Shown: piece by piece, positions 24,180 to 32,317 of the stretch
How positions within the stretch are numbered: position 1 is the stretch's first letter
How the letters are laid out: each line of letters opens with the position of its first letter
Origin: Moraxella osloensis
GTDB taxonomy: Bacteria; Pseudomonadota; Gammaproteobacteria; Pseudomonadales; Moraxellaceae
Assembly: GCF_001553955.1 (NCBI RefSeq)
Contig: NZ_CP014235.1
Location: 17,456-81,455, forward strand
Direction of reading: 5' to 3'
DNA: 64,000 nt
Position numbers and translations under genes: made by a program
Notes under the pieces: model-generated
What the model saw: only the letters and a program-made list of their open reading frames with translations
Told to the model about the DNA's origin: nothing
Databases searched by the model: none

Positions 24180-26702
24180 TTATCTCATTCTAAATCTTGG
24201 TACGTTATCATTTTTGCGCTCTTTTGGCAGCGTTTTAACTTCATCTTTGAGCTCATTATACCAGCCCAAACTCTGTGGACGGCTATTAACATAATTGGTT
24301 TTCTGTTGAGGCGATAATGGCTGCTTGGTCTCAGTATTGATTTTAACCACATTGCTAAATTGATTGCTTAGGCTATTAAATAATTGTTTGAGTAAATTGA
24401 TGATCAACTCAATAATTGCTTTAACTGCATTGTGTAACTGGTTAAATCCGACTGCAACTTTGTCAATTCGCTCACTTTGTCCACTAAATCCGTTTTTAAC
24501 GTTTCCAGCTCGCTGATTAAGCTTTCTAAGCTTTGCTGCTCGCTGTTGCTCTGCGATATACTGCTCTGTAATGTCTTTATCGAAGCCTTTAAATCTGTCA
24601 GTGACTTTTCGAACTCGCTTTCGTCGACGATTTGTATAACATCCAAGCGGGTCAAGGTTGATTGGATCTTGTCTTGCAAGTTTTGAAATTCTTCTTGTCC
24701 TTTTTTCAGTGTTGCTATCTCGGCGGTCTGTAGCTTGCTTAATTCGTCCAAGTATTGGGTTATCTGCTGGTTGTGCATCTCGGTCTTTTGGTTTACTTGC
24801 TCGGTTAGGTGAGTTAATAGCTGTTGATACAAGCTGGGCAACATCAATTCCAGATGTTTTTGTACCATCTTGTCGATTGTCTGCGGTTGCTGCTGCTTGA
24901 GTTGGTTGAGCGTCTGGCTCACTTGGCTGTACAAATCGCTCGACAGCTTGTTTAAGCTTTCGGTAATGAGTTGCTGGGTGGTAATGGGTTGCATGGTTAT
25001 TTTTCTCTAATTGGGACGGTAATACGGGTTTTGGCTGATAAATAAAGTCGGATAGCCAAAACCGTTGTTCTGACACACGGCGTTTTTTGGATTTTTGGGA
25101 GTGATATTGATACCACCACCATACACCGCCTGGATATCCGTAAGGGCTTGGGCTTGATATTGAAGTGGTGTACGATGGATTTGTTGGTTGAGTAAGGTCA
25201 GCTCCTTTTGACTTTGGTCGACCAAGATCTTGGTCTCTTGCCAATCCTTGTACTGGCTGTAATTCATCAGAGTCAGAATCAGCATCAGCAGTATCAATCC
25301 CCCCAATAGGCTGCCCATCACGATTCCTAGGCGCAGTTTGTTGCGTGCCATTTGCCCAATCAGCGCCCTGCTCTGTTGTTGGCTGTCCTCGATAGCTTCG
25401 ATATCCGCTTGATGATTCGCCTCCATCTGCGCCCGTAGGATTTGTTGCTGCTGTTGGTGATGCTGCAGGGTGGTTTGTGTTTCGTTGGTTATGGCTTGAC
25501 GCAGTTGATTGCCCTGCTCCGTCAGGTGAGTTTGAATGCGCTGATAATCGTCGCTCGTCTGCTGCTTGAGCTGATCCATTTGCTCCAACATCCCAAGCAA
25601 GGCCTGTTTGGCGCTCTCCAAGGTCTGACAGGTCTGATTGAGCCAGCTTTGATGCTGCTGTAGATTGCTGTCGCTCAAGCTTTGACTGCTGTTTTGATAC
25701 TGCTCGAGCAGCTCGCAAATTTTCGTCATACCGCTGATAATGTCGTTCTCGACGTTTTTCAAGCTCGCTTGGAAAAATTGTTTCTGCTGTTCTAAGCTGG
25801 TCTTCTCTTGTTCCTGCTGGGATTGGATTTGCTGCTGGGTTTGGGCCTGTGCGTTGTGCAATGTAGCTAATAATGGATTGGGTGACGTCTCGCTCATAAA
25901 TGACACCTTTAAGTTTTATATTTTTTTTGGTGGGGTCAGGGTTTTTAATACTGATACTGTCTTTGCCTCTGCGAGAGATTTCGAAACCGAAGTCTTCAAG
26001 CAATTTTGCAACGTCATCTTGACAGGTTAAAGGCTCGTCGGTTTGTTGTCGCAATGCCGCTTGAGTTAGTACCACATCGGTGAGTTGTTGTTTAAAATCC
26101 TCAATGCTTTGGTAGTGTTTGAGCTTATCGATAATTTTTTGCTTATTCGACTGATCCCAGTCTTTCAACAGATTTGGACCAATACTGGGAGTCACATCCC
26201 GACGGTTTTCTAAATCAGAAGGATTGATAAAACCATACTTATCATTGGTCAAATTTTTCCAGCTATTAACAAGGTTCAAATCACGATTGTGATAATAGAC
26301 TTGTAGATGATTGCCCGATATCAACTCAACATTAGGAAAGACAAAGTTAAGCTCGACCCGACCTTTATCCGTATGTTCAACCCAATAACTGGTGTATTGA
26401 TACGGTTCAAGACCAACAAACATCATGGCTTCAAAGTCGGCCATGATGTCAAACTTTTGAGCTTCGGTGAGTTTGTCATCCTCATGAAAGCTTAGACAGC
26501 CTGAGGTATAAACTTTGGCAAATGGCAAGCCATTAATAATCTCAGTGACCTCATCAGGATCACCTAACAATACACGCGCTTTTTTACGAGGTTGATCGTT
26601 GGTACCCAGTAGATAATTTTTAACGGCACTGCCCCCTAATGTGCGTCTATCATCATCGGTGCCACCTCGCTTGAAAAATTTTAGCAGCATTTCATCATCC
26701 AA
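24180..26702 (-). CDS. mobA: Mobilisation relaxase, HEN type (ColE1 MbeA-like)
   Basis: 840-residue relaxase that would nick oriT and lead transfer of the strand by a helper conjugation system. The HEN signature is clear: H110, E117 and N119 in EHTDKGRVELNFVFP, preceded by GSAVKNYLLG and PFAKVYTSGCLSF, the order seen in ColE1 MbeA and pSC101-like MobA. The C-terminal 500 residues are low-complexity (Gln, Ser, Asp, Lys), as expected for a region that also encodes two other proteins in a second frame. It overlaps the mobC stop by eight bases. No type IV secretion genes are visible, so the plasmid is mobilisable, not self-transmissible. Confidence 0.9.
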   Translation of the reverse strand: MDDEMLLKFFKRGGTDDDRRTLGGSAVKNYLLGTNDQPRKKARVLLGDPDEVTEIINGLPFAKVYTSGCLSFHEDDKLTEAQKFDIMADFEAMMFVGLEPYQYTSYWVEHTDKGRVELNFVFPNVELISGNHLQVYYHNRDLNLVNSWKNLTNDKYGFINPSDLENRRDVTPSIGPNLLKDWDQSNKQKIIDKLKHYQSIEDFKQQLTDVVLTQAALRQQTDEPLTCQDDVAKLLEDFGFEISRRGKDSISIKNPDPTKKNIKLKGVIYERDVTQSIISYIAQRTGPNPAANPIPAGTREDQLRTAETIFPSELEKRRERHYQRYDENLRAARAVSKQQSKLERQQSTAASKLAQSDLSDLGERQTGLAWDVGANGSAQAADERRLSAHSNSPDGAGQSTASSHNQRNTNHPAASPTAATNPTGADGGESSSGYRSYRGQPTTEQGADWANGTQQTAPRNRDGQPIGGIDTADADSDSDELQPVQGLARDQDLGRPKSKGADLTQPTNPSYTTSISSPSPYGYPGGVWWWYQYHSQKSKKRRVSEQRFWLSDFIYQPKPVLPSQLEKNNHATHYHPATHYRKLKQAVERFVQPSEPDAQPTQAAATADNRQDGTKTSGIDVAQLVSTAINSPNRASKPKDRDAQPADNPILGRIKQATDRRDSNTEKRTRRISKLARQDPINLDPLGCYTNRRRKRVRKVTDRFKGFDKDITEQYIAEQQRAAKLRKLNQRAGNVKNGFSGQSERIDKVAVGFNQLHNAVKAIIELIINLLKQLFNSLSNQFSNVVKINTETKQPLSPQQKTNYVNSRPQSLGWYNELKDEVKTLPKERKNDNVPRFRMR
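24404..24994 (-). CDS. Nested MbeD-like coiled-coil protein
   Basis: 196 codons wholly inside the relaxase gene in its other (+1) frame. The product is almost entirely amphipathic coiled coil (SLNKLSSDLYSQVSQTLNQL, then repeated heptads to the end) with no membrane segment. In ColE1, mbeB and mbeD are nested in mbeA in the same way, and MbeD takes part in entry exclusion/mobilisation. The start lies 12 bases after the stop of the nested gene upstream. A 196-codon open frame with a coherent fold and gene-like order argues against a shadow. Confidence 0.6.
   Translation of the reverse strand: MQPITTQQLITESLNKLSSDLYSQVSQTLNQLKQQQPQTIDKMVQKHLELMLPSLYQQLLTHLTEQVNQKTEMHNQQITQYLDELSKLQTAEIATLKKGQEEFQNLQDKIQSTLTRLDVIQIVDESEFEKSLTDLKASIKTLQSSISQSNSEQQSLESLISELETLKTDLVDKVSELTKLQSDLTSYTMQLKQLLS
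25007..25906 (-). CDS. Nested MobB/MbeB-like membrane protein
   Basis: 299 codons inside the relaxase gene, same second frame as the gene at 24404. It has a long Gln-rich coiled coil (about residues 18-185) followed by one hydrophobic helix (LGIVMGSLLGGLILLMLILT) and a short tail. MbeB/MobB proteins of HEN plasmids have this coiled-coil plus single-membrane-helix layout and help bring the relaxosome to the coupling protein. Start may be at Met1 or Met4. Confidence 0.65.
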   Translation of the reverse strand: MSFMSETSPNPLLATLHNAQAQTQQQIQSQQEQEKTSLEQQKQFFQASLKNVENDIISGMTKICELLEQYQNSSQSLSDSNLQQHQSWLNQTCQTLESAKQALLGMLEQMDQLKQQTSDDYQRIQTHLTEQGNQLRQAITNETQTTLQHHQQQQQILRAQMEANHQADIEAIEDSQQQSRALIGQMARNKLRLGIVMGSLLGGLILLMLILTLMNYSQYKDWQETKILVDQSQKELTLLNQQIHRTPLQYQAQALTDIQAVYGGGINITPKNPKNAVCQNNGFGYPTLFISQNPYYRPN

Positions 26703-27096
26703 TCACATGATTATTTAGATTGCCATTGTTTATGGGTGAACTTTCTATTGGGTTATCCGTGGCAGAGTCATTTGCTTCAGTCGCAACATCCTCATCTTCA
26801 ACTGCTCTAAAATAATTTTCTGGCACTTGGTACTGAGCTTTTAACCTAGCCAATTGTTCAGCCATATTATCAATGGCTAGTGCTAAATTTAGGGTATCAA
26901 TCGGATGTTTGGCATTGGCTTGCTCGTGGGTATAACGGACGAGTTGATTTAAATTTTTACCCATAGCGTGCAGTTGTTGTAATAGTTTGGGATCAATACT
27001 TGGATAATCGCGTTCACGTCTTGTCACCTTTCCCTTAGTTAAAATTGCACGAGCATAGCGAGCCAAACTCATCCCTTCAGCTTTGGCTTCGAGCAT
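26695..27096 (-). CDS. mobC: MobC-family relaxosome accessory protein
   Basis: Small DNA-binding partner of the relaxase: SLARYARAILTKGKV and LHAMGKNLNQLVRYTHEQAN are the typical MobC pattern (ribbon-helix-helix start, then the GxNLNQ motif). The annotated ATG is probably not the true start, because the frame stays open upstream for about 45 codons with family-like sequence (KRLNIRFSDEEFS) but no ATG; an ATG at about 27216 in another frame reads MAQQSAEKSKAMTKYR before a stop, next to A-runs. A one-base frameshift near 27170 is likely. It overlaps mobA by eight bases. Confidence 0.78.
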   Translation of the reverse strand: MLEAKAEGMSLARYARAILTKGKVTRRERDYPSIDPKLLQQLHAMGKNLNQLVRYTHEQANAKHPIDTLNLALAIDNMAEQLARLKAQYQVPENYFRAVEDEDVATEANDSATDNPIESSPINNGNLNNHVIG

Positions 27097-27239
27097 AGAA
27101 AATTCTTCGTCACTAAAGCGAATGTTAAGCCGCTTATCTCGTAGTTTTTTTGATGAGTTTTTTACCGATACTTTGTCATGGCTTTGCTTTTTTCGGCTGA
27201 TTGTTGTGCCATTTTTAGTGCCTATCTATTTTTTATGAA

Positions 27240-27780
27240 GTCCATTTTTGGTTAAAGGGGGTTTGGGGTCTCCCCAATGAGCACCCATTTTAATCGCAAC
27301 TATGTGAAGCGATAAATGGGTGCTTGGGGTTTCAAAAGGGGGCAAGCCCCCTTTGCCAGAACGCAGAGACAGTCAATTTACGTTAGTAAATTTGGTGTCT
27401 CTGCATGTGCTGGCTATATCTATTTTTAACCCTTTATATTGGTTAGGTTAACATACTGATTTTTAGTTGTCATCTCATGAAATTGATGCGGTTTTGTATC
27501 TGAGTTGGTGATAGTTTTTTAGTGAGTGATGATATTGTTTTGATAATAGCGGTTGATGTTTGATAGGGATGAGTAATTGGCGAAAATGAGCAGGATGCTT
27601 TTAGTGAGTTTGACTAAGCTGCTGAGTTTTTTTTGAGATTCTTAACGTGATTTTTCTGTTGGTGAATATTTTTTGGGATGATTTTTAATTTTTTAGTGAT
27701 GTTTTTTTTGAAAAAGACAGCCAGTTCATTTTCGTTAGCTGTCTTTTTTAAGCAAGATCTTTATGTTTTTTTTATGATGG
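27240..27780. other. Candidate oriT region: stacked inverted repeats
   Basis: Non-coding stretch upstream of mobC. Three stems follow one another: CCCCAA/GCACCCATTT pairing with AAATGGGTGC/TTGGGG (27272-27329), AAGGGGGC/GCCCCCTT (27336-27353) and GCAGAGACA/TGTCTCTGC (27363-27404) with an inner AATTTAC/GTAAATT. A CTGGCTATA at about 27409 resembles the CTGGCTTA nick region of HEN plasmids. Position next to mobC-mobA supports an origin of transfer, but the hairpins could also be terminators. The remaining bases to 27780 are A/T-rich without a gene. Confidence 0.5.
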
Positions 27781-27811
27781 CATTCATAAAATGATTTTGG
27801 CCAATAAGATT

Positions 27812-28177
27812 TTAGAAGGGACAGTCATCGTCTTCATTATAGAATCGTTCTGCTGAAAAAGTGCTGTTAAATGGCTGTTGGATAAATTGATGACAGTCAT
27901 CGCATATCCAATTGAATTTTTGGTTCTGATAGTTATAGGTCGGTTCGTAGATTTGTCGCATGATGTTGCACTCTCTACAGTGGGTTTGGGTGTCATAGAT
28001 TTTGAAGTGGCTGACCATCTCGCTTAATAACGGCGCACTGATGTTGTAATACTGACAGATATGTGTGATGTGATCTAAATGATTGCCGTGAGTTTCTAGT
28101 GGGGTTTCAAAGTAGTCACGCACAATGATGGTTTGTTGTTCACTGATGTGGTTTTTTGCGAGGTATTTGTAGTGCAT
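27812..28177 (-). CDS. Hypothetical protein with a CxxC...CxxC pair
   Basis: 121 residues, not recognised. The C-terminal half has HCRECN near residue 67 and WICDDCH near 90, which together look like a small zinc ribbon. The N-terminal half is predicted helical. It lies between the oriT-like zone and another small hypothetical gene on the same strand, with a 59-base gap, so it may be a plasmid accessory gene. Confidence 0.55.
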   Translation of the reverse strand: MHYKYLAKNHISEQQTIIVRDYFETPLETHGNHLDHITHICQYYNISAPLLSEMVSHFKIYDTQTHCRECNIMRQIYEPTYNYQNQKFNWICDDCHQFIQQPFNSTFSAERFYNEDDDCPF

Positions 28178-28236
28178 ATGATGGTCCTTTTTTTAGGTTA
28201 GGCTTGTGATTTTGGCGGTTGTTAAAGGGACTTGTT

Positions 28237-28521
28237 CTATGCTATTTCTGGCATAAGTTTTAGAAATTTATGCTCAAGCTGTTGGTATTTTTCTTGGTCG
28301 TCGTTTACGTCTATTTCGTCTAATATTTCTGAAATCCATGTTTGAATGGCTTGGGTGTTGTTGCAGCGTTTGATGAGTCCTAGAAATAGGTAAAGGTTGT
28401 CACCTGGTTGTATCCGCTGTTCTTTGATTAGTTGGCTTGTAAGCTTATTAATTTGCTGTTGGCGGTTTTCTCTTTGATCGAGTTGGTTATAGATTTGTTG
28501 GATGACGGGGTTTGGGTGCAT
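28237..28521 (-). CDS. Small helical hypothetical protein
   Basis: 94 residues, not recognised. Rich in Gln, Asn and Ile with predicted helices (IQQIYNQLDQRENRQQQINK; CNNTQAIQTWISEILDEIDV). No membrane segment or signal peptide. The same-strand neighbour begins 59 bases downstream. Confidence 0.5.
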   Translation of the reverse strand: MHPNPVIQQIYNQLDQRENRQQQINKLTSQLIKEQRIQPGDNLYLFLGLIKRCNNTQAIQTWISEILDEIDVNDDQEKYQQLEHKFLKLMPEIA

Positions 28522-28698
28522 TTTTGTGCTCCTTATGGGATAGTTTTGGTAAAATCAATAGCTATATGGCATAATAACATTACTTTTAGATGGTGATAAA
28601 TTACTCTATATAGTAATAATATTACCGCTTGTGGAATTTATTATAAACATTTATTGTTCCACTAGCAATAACTTTGTGTTAATTTGTGGAAAATATTT

Positions 28699-28938
28699 AT
28701 GATTAAACTTAATCTACCAGTGTTATTCGCTCAAAAAGGGATTCGAGTTGCTGATGCAGACCGCTTGACCGACATGGGACGGACCACACTCTATCGTTTA
28801 TATAACAATGAGGTGACACGCATAGACTTCGCTTCTTTAGAACGCTTATGCAAACTACTTGACTGCACGCCTGGCGATATCATCATATATGAAGACGATG
28901 AGCAAACCGCTACCGTAAAAAAAGAGCAACCTTATTAA
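28699..28938 (+). CDS. Small XRE/Cro-type transcriptional regulator
   Basis: 79 residues; start chosen at the ATG of MIKLNLPVLF rather than the upstream alternative. This is the one-domain helix-turn-helix family (VADADRLTDMGRTTLYRLYN as the HTH, then FASLERLCKLLDCTPGDIIIY) found on plasmids and phages. It is transcribed opposite to its neighbours, and the A/T-rich 170 bases upstream would hold a shared, divergent promoter with the gene at 28237. Confidence 0.82.
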   Translation: MIKLNLPVLFAQKGIRVADADRLTDMGRTTLYRLYNNEVTRIDFASLERLCKLLDCTPGDIIIYEDDEQTATVKKEQPY

Positions 28939-28950
28939 TTAGGTTGCTCT
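28923..28950. terminator. Hairpin at the end of the XRE gene
   Basis: AGAGCAACCT and AGGTTGCTCT form a 10-bp stem overlapping the last codons. No T tract follows on the plus strand, but an A run precedes it, so it would work best for the converging exonuclease gene. Confidence 0.5.
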
Positions 28951-28990
28951 GTTCCCTACTACATAGCTGTATTTTAATATGATACGTCAT

Positions 28991-29644
28991 TCAATAATCC
29001 CAATGATGACTTTTCACCATCCCCTGCCATACCGTCACACAGGCTAACGCATCGGCTGCTGCTCGGTGCGCATTGCTATGCTCTACCCCAAAGTGGGCCA
29101 TAGCCTTGCTTAGGCTAAAATAGCGATTGGCTTTAAAATACGGTGAGTATTGCCCGATAAAATCAGCAAACTGCTTGCACAAGCATTTAACCCCAACTTG
29201 CTGCAAGCGAAGTTTATGACCCGATTGGCGCATCATACGAATATCAAAATTTGCGTTATAGGCATACAGGGTTCTTCCTTTGAGCAACTGTACAATCGCG
29301 GGTTGAATATCAATAAAGGTAGGCTTACCTATCAGCTCATGAGGATAAATACCATGCACCTTAAATGCGCCTGTACTTGAAGGTATATCTGTGTAGATTA
29401 GCGTGTCGATAATCAGATTTCTATCACTATCACAAAACGCAATTTCAATGATTTGATCCTCCCTGCCGCCACCGGTGGTTTCGGTATCAAAGAATAATGG
29501 TTTGCTGGTGTCATGTGTTTGGTTATAGGCAGCTACCCGATCAAAGATGACGGCAATCTGCTCATCTTTGGTCAAATGACTGATGGGTTGTTTATTAGCC
29601 AAGCCACTCATTTGCTGCTGATGGTTTAAATCGTCTATCCCCAT
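28991..29644 (-). CDS. DnaQ-like 3'-5' exonuclease
   Basis: 217 residues of the DEDD exonuclease superfamily. Motif ExoI is FFDTETTGGG with D53 and E55; ExoII is YNANFDIRMM; ExoIII is HRAAADALA, whose HxAxxD order makes it the DEDDh type, like the proofreading subunit of DNA polymerase III. It is the last gene of a same-strand group umuD-umuC-SRAP-exonuclease, seven bases after the SRAP stop, so it is probably co-expressed and acts in damage processing or in proofreading for the plasmid polymerase. Confidence 0.85.
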   Translation of the reverse strand: MGIDDLNHQQQMSGLANKQPISHLTKDEQIAVIFDRVAAYNQTHDTSKPLFFDTETTGGGREDQIIEIAFCDSDRNLIIDTLIYTDIPSSTGAFKVHGIYPHELIGKPTFIDIQPAIVQLLKGRTLYAYNANFDIRMMRQSGHKLRLQQVGVKCLCKQFADFIGQYSPYFKANRYFSLSKAMAHFGVEHSNAHRAAADALACVTVWQGMVKSHHWDY

Positions 29645-29650
29645 ATTTTA

Positions 29651-30331
29651 TTACGACTTAGGCAACAGTAAATCCAATAAATCTTCATTAGGCGCACTGT
29701 CATGCGTTTTTGACGGCTTTGGACGGTATTCGGCTGTATATCCCTCTCCCATTGGTAACAAAAGCTCAAATGCGTTCTCATGCGTCATGTTAAGCCAATC
29801 CGTTCGATGCTGAGGCTCAATCACCACAATCGAGCGTTTTTCATCTTCAGGTTTATGAAACTGGGACATAAACGGATGCTGATCGGCATTAATGGTGAGC
29901 ATAGTCATGGAGCGAATCAATTGATCGCCAATTTTTACCATCTCATATAATCCAGCCACGGTAAAAGGCTCATTATCTTCGCGGTGAATGCCATAGCGAT
30001 GCGCTTTTCCGTTAATGTATTTAGGCTCATAGATGGTTTGTACCGGAATTAACGCAAACTGGTTATTGTACCAAGCGTGTTTAAAACTTGGTTTACCGGC
30101 AACGGTTTCACTACGGGCATTGTAGGTGTGTTTAGCAAAACTGGTGTCTTTGGCCCATTTAGGAATCATACCAAACATCGCAGATCGCCACTCTGCGGGG
30201 TCACCGATATTGGCAAATAGTATCGGTGCCTCGTAACCCGGATAGATATCGTCTTTAAAGTCAAAGCTTAACTGCTGATTGGTAAAGCGTGACGCTTGCG
30301 CTTGAGTAATCGGTTGAAAGTTGGCACACAT
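29651..30331 (-). CDS. SRAP/YedK abasic-site-binding protein
   Basis: 226 residues beginning Met-Cys (MCANFQP); Cys2, exposed after Met removal, forms the covalent link to abasic sites in YedK/HMCES proteins. Other family marks are NARSETVAGKPSFKHAW, FALIPVQTIYEP with the catalytic Glu, and the ITINADQHPF-like MTMLTINADQHPF with His. It shields abasic sites in single-stranded DNA. It lies between umuC (20-base gap) and the exonuclease. Confidence 0.9.
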   Translation of the reverse strand: MCANFQPITQAQASRFTNQQLSFDFKDDIYPGYEAPILFANIGDPAEWRSAMFGMIPKWAKDTSFAKHTYNARSETVAGKPSFKHAWYNNQFALIPVQTIYEPKYINGKAHRYGIHREDNEPFTVAGLYEMVKIGDQLIRSMTMLTINADQHPFMSQFHKPEDEKRSIVVIEPQHRTDWLNMTHENAFELLLPMGEGYTAEYRPKPSKTHDSAPNEDLLDLLLPKS

Positions 30332-30351
30332 ACAGGGTTCTCTTAGTTAAA

Positions 30352-31671
30352 TTAATGCACAGTTAATAAATCAGACAGTTTGGTGGTATAGCTTGGGCTT
30401 AAAAACGCTCGATTCATCTGCCAGTCTTGCTGCTTGGCTATGCCGGTACTGGCAATATACAATCGGCCACCATTGCCTTTAGATGAACCTCTGGCTTGAG
30501 CTTTGCTCTGGTGCGCCATCTGCTGATTAATGGCATCCATCACTGCCATTAGCTTTTGTGATTGCTGCTGTTTTAAGAGGTCAGGCTTCTCAAACAAATC
30601 ATCAACGATGGTAGCCTGATCTTGAATAGCACACAGCATGACACCGGCTTTGGCATACTTTAAATTAGGTTTATAAATCCGCTCTAGTACTTGTCTAGCG
30701 CCAGCAATCATCACCCGGGTATCACAGGTGGCATTAATAAACTGATATTGACCACGAATACTTTGGTAAGGCTCATTGGGGTTAAAGGCACTGGTCTTGG
30801 CAAACACCACCAGTATCTTACACACGCTTTGCTGCTTACGCAGTTTGACCGCTGCTTTAGACACATGACCCATCACCGCTTGGCTTAAGTCATCAAACTC
30901 GCTGATTTTTTTAGAAAAGGAGCGCGATGACACAATTTCTTGTTTAGCCATTGCCGCTTCTAGACCTAAACACATCACCCCATTTAATTCAAGATTGGTG
31001 CGCTCTAGCACCACGTTAAAGCGCTCGCGCACTAAGCTGTGTGGCATCGCCGCAAACTGCGCCACCGTGGTAATGCCTAGACTGTGTAGTTTTTTAGTAT
31101 GCTGACGACCAATCCCCCATACCTCTTCAACCGGTGTAATGGTCATTAACCGCTCAATCCAGCTGGCTTTATCTAACACACAAATCCCTTGCGTCGCTGG
31201 ATGCGTTTTAGCGGCGTAATTGGCCAGTTTCGCCAAGGTCTTGGTCTTCCCAACCCCAACCCCTACTGGAATGCCAGTATGACGCTCAACGGTAGTTTTA
31301 ATGAGCTTGGCGTAAGCTGTTAAATCGTTAAGCGCCGCTGGATAGCGACCTAGGTATAAAAACGCTTCATCAATCGAATATACTTCTACGTCAGGACACA
31401 GCTGTTCAAGTGTATTCATCACCCGCGCTGACATATCGGCATACAAAGCGTAATTGGAGCTAAACACCGCCACACGATGTTGCTGTAGAAAGTCTTTAAT
31501 CTGAAAGTAAGGGATGCCCATCTTAATCCCTAATGCCTTCGCTTCAGCCGATCTAGCCACCACACAGCCATCGTTATTAGATAGCACCACGACCGGTCGA
31601 TGTGTTAAGTCAGGACGAAACAGTTTTTCGCAAGACGCATAAAAGCTATGGCAATCAATTAAGGCATACAT
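30352..31671 (-). CDS. umuC: Y-family DNA polymerase UmuC
   Basis: About 439 residues. Start set at the Met of [15 protein letters not shown] because an 18-codon extension carries no family sequence. Catalytic motifs are [16 protein letters not shown] (metal-binding Asp) and [12 protein letters not shown] (Asp-Glu). The [15 protein letters not shown] helix-hairpin-helix and the little-finger domain follow. It copies damaged DNA at the cost of errors, activated by cleaved UmuD. umuD lies 135 bases upstream. Confidence 0.93.
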   Translation of the reverse strand: MYALIDCHSFYASCEKLFRPDLTHRPVVVLSNNDGCVVARSAEAKALGIKMGIPYFQIKDFLQQHRVAVFSSNYALYADMSARVMNTLEQLCPDVEVYSIDEAFLYLGRYPAALNDLTAYAKLIKTTVERHTGIPVGVGVGKTKTLAKLANYAAKTHPATQGICVLDKASWIERLMTITPVEEVWGIGRQHTKKLHSLGITTVAQFAAMPHSLVRERFNVVLERTNLELNGVMCLGLEAAMAKQEIVSSRSFSKKISEFDDLSQAVMGHVSKAAVKLRKQQSVCKILVVFAKTSAFNPNEPYQSIRGQYQFINATCDTRVMIAGARQVLERIYKPNLKYAKAGVMLCAIQDQATIVDDLFEKPDLLKQQQSQKLMAVMDAINQQMAHQSKAQARGSSKGNGGRLYIASTGIAKQQDWQMNRAFLSPSYTTKLSDLLTVH

Positions 31672-31806
31672 ATGTACTAAGACAATCAAAAATGAGTCTT
31701 TAGTGTAGAAAAAAAAGCAAGACATCGAAATGACAAATAACGATTAAACGACGATGGTCGTCGTGTGAGTTGTAAACAGTGATAAGAAATTAGATGAAAT
31801 GAAAAC

Positions 31807-32259
31807 TTACTTGTAGATAGGACGTTTAGTGCCGCGACCAATGGGGCGAATGACATTGGTGACCACACCAAATACTTCAAAGTCAACTTCACCGACTAAG
31901 GTAATGTCTTCAAAGGATTCGTTATGGGCAATTAAACTTGGATAAGGATAAAGATTGAGCTCTTTAACGGTGAATTCGTTAAATAAGCGAGCGACGATAA
32001 TGTCGCCATGTTGGGGCTCAAGACTCCGATCCACCACTAGCAAATCATTGGGATAGATACCGGCATCAATCATCGACAACCCATCGACTCTGACTAAGAA
32101 AGTGGCATTAGGATGATCGATACACAAGTCATTTAAATCCACACATTCTTCAACATAGCCTTCAGCAGGTGAGGGAAATCCTGCTGGAATGGGTTCTAAA
32201 AACAAAGGAATGGGTTGGTAGCTTTGGGCTTCGAGTCGGTGAAGGATGGTGACGGTCAT
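31807..32259 (-). CDS. umuD: UmuD (S24 self-cleaving peptidase)
   Basis: 150 residues. The cleavage site is Ala26-Gly27 in IPAGFPSP, catalytic Ser62 is in VDGLSMIDAG and Lys99 in NEFTVKEL, all at the spacing of UmuD/LexA. Length fits UmuD rather than LexA since there is no DNA-binding domain. No standard LexA box was seen in the 58 bases between it and repB, as expected for Moraxellaceae, which lack canonical LexA. Confidence 0.9.
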   Translation of the reverse strand: MTVTILHRLEAQSYQPIPLFLEPIPAGFPSPAEGYVEECVDLNDLCIDHPNATFLVRVDGLSMIDAGIYPNDLLVVDRSLEPQHGDIIVARLFNEFTVKELNLYPYPSLIAHNESFEDITLVGEVDFEVFGVVTNVIRPIGRGTKRPIYK

Positions 32260-32317
32260 AATAGGTTCGTCATATTGATAATTGGTATAACTATGCTAAT
32301 TTCATTAATCCTAAATT

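Noticed and set aside
32260..32317. LexA-type SOS box upstream of umuD
   Set aside because: No CTG-N10-CAG-like or other clear palindrome in the 58-base gap.
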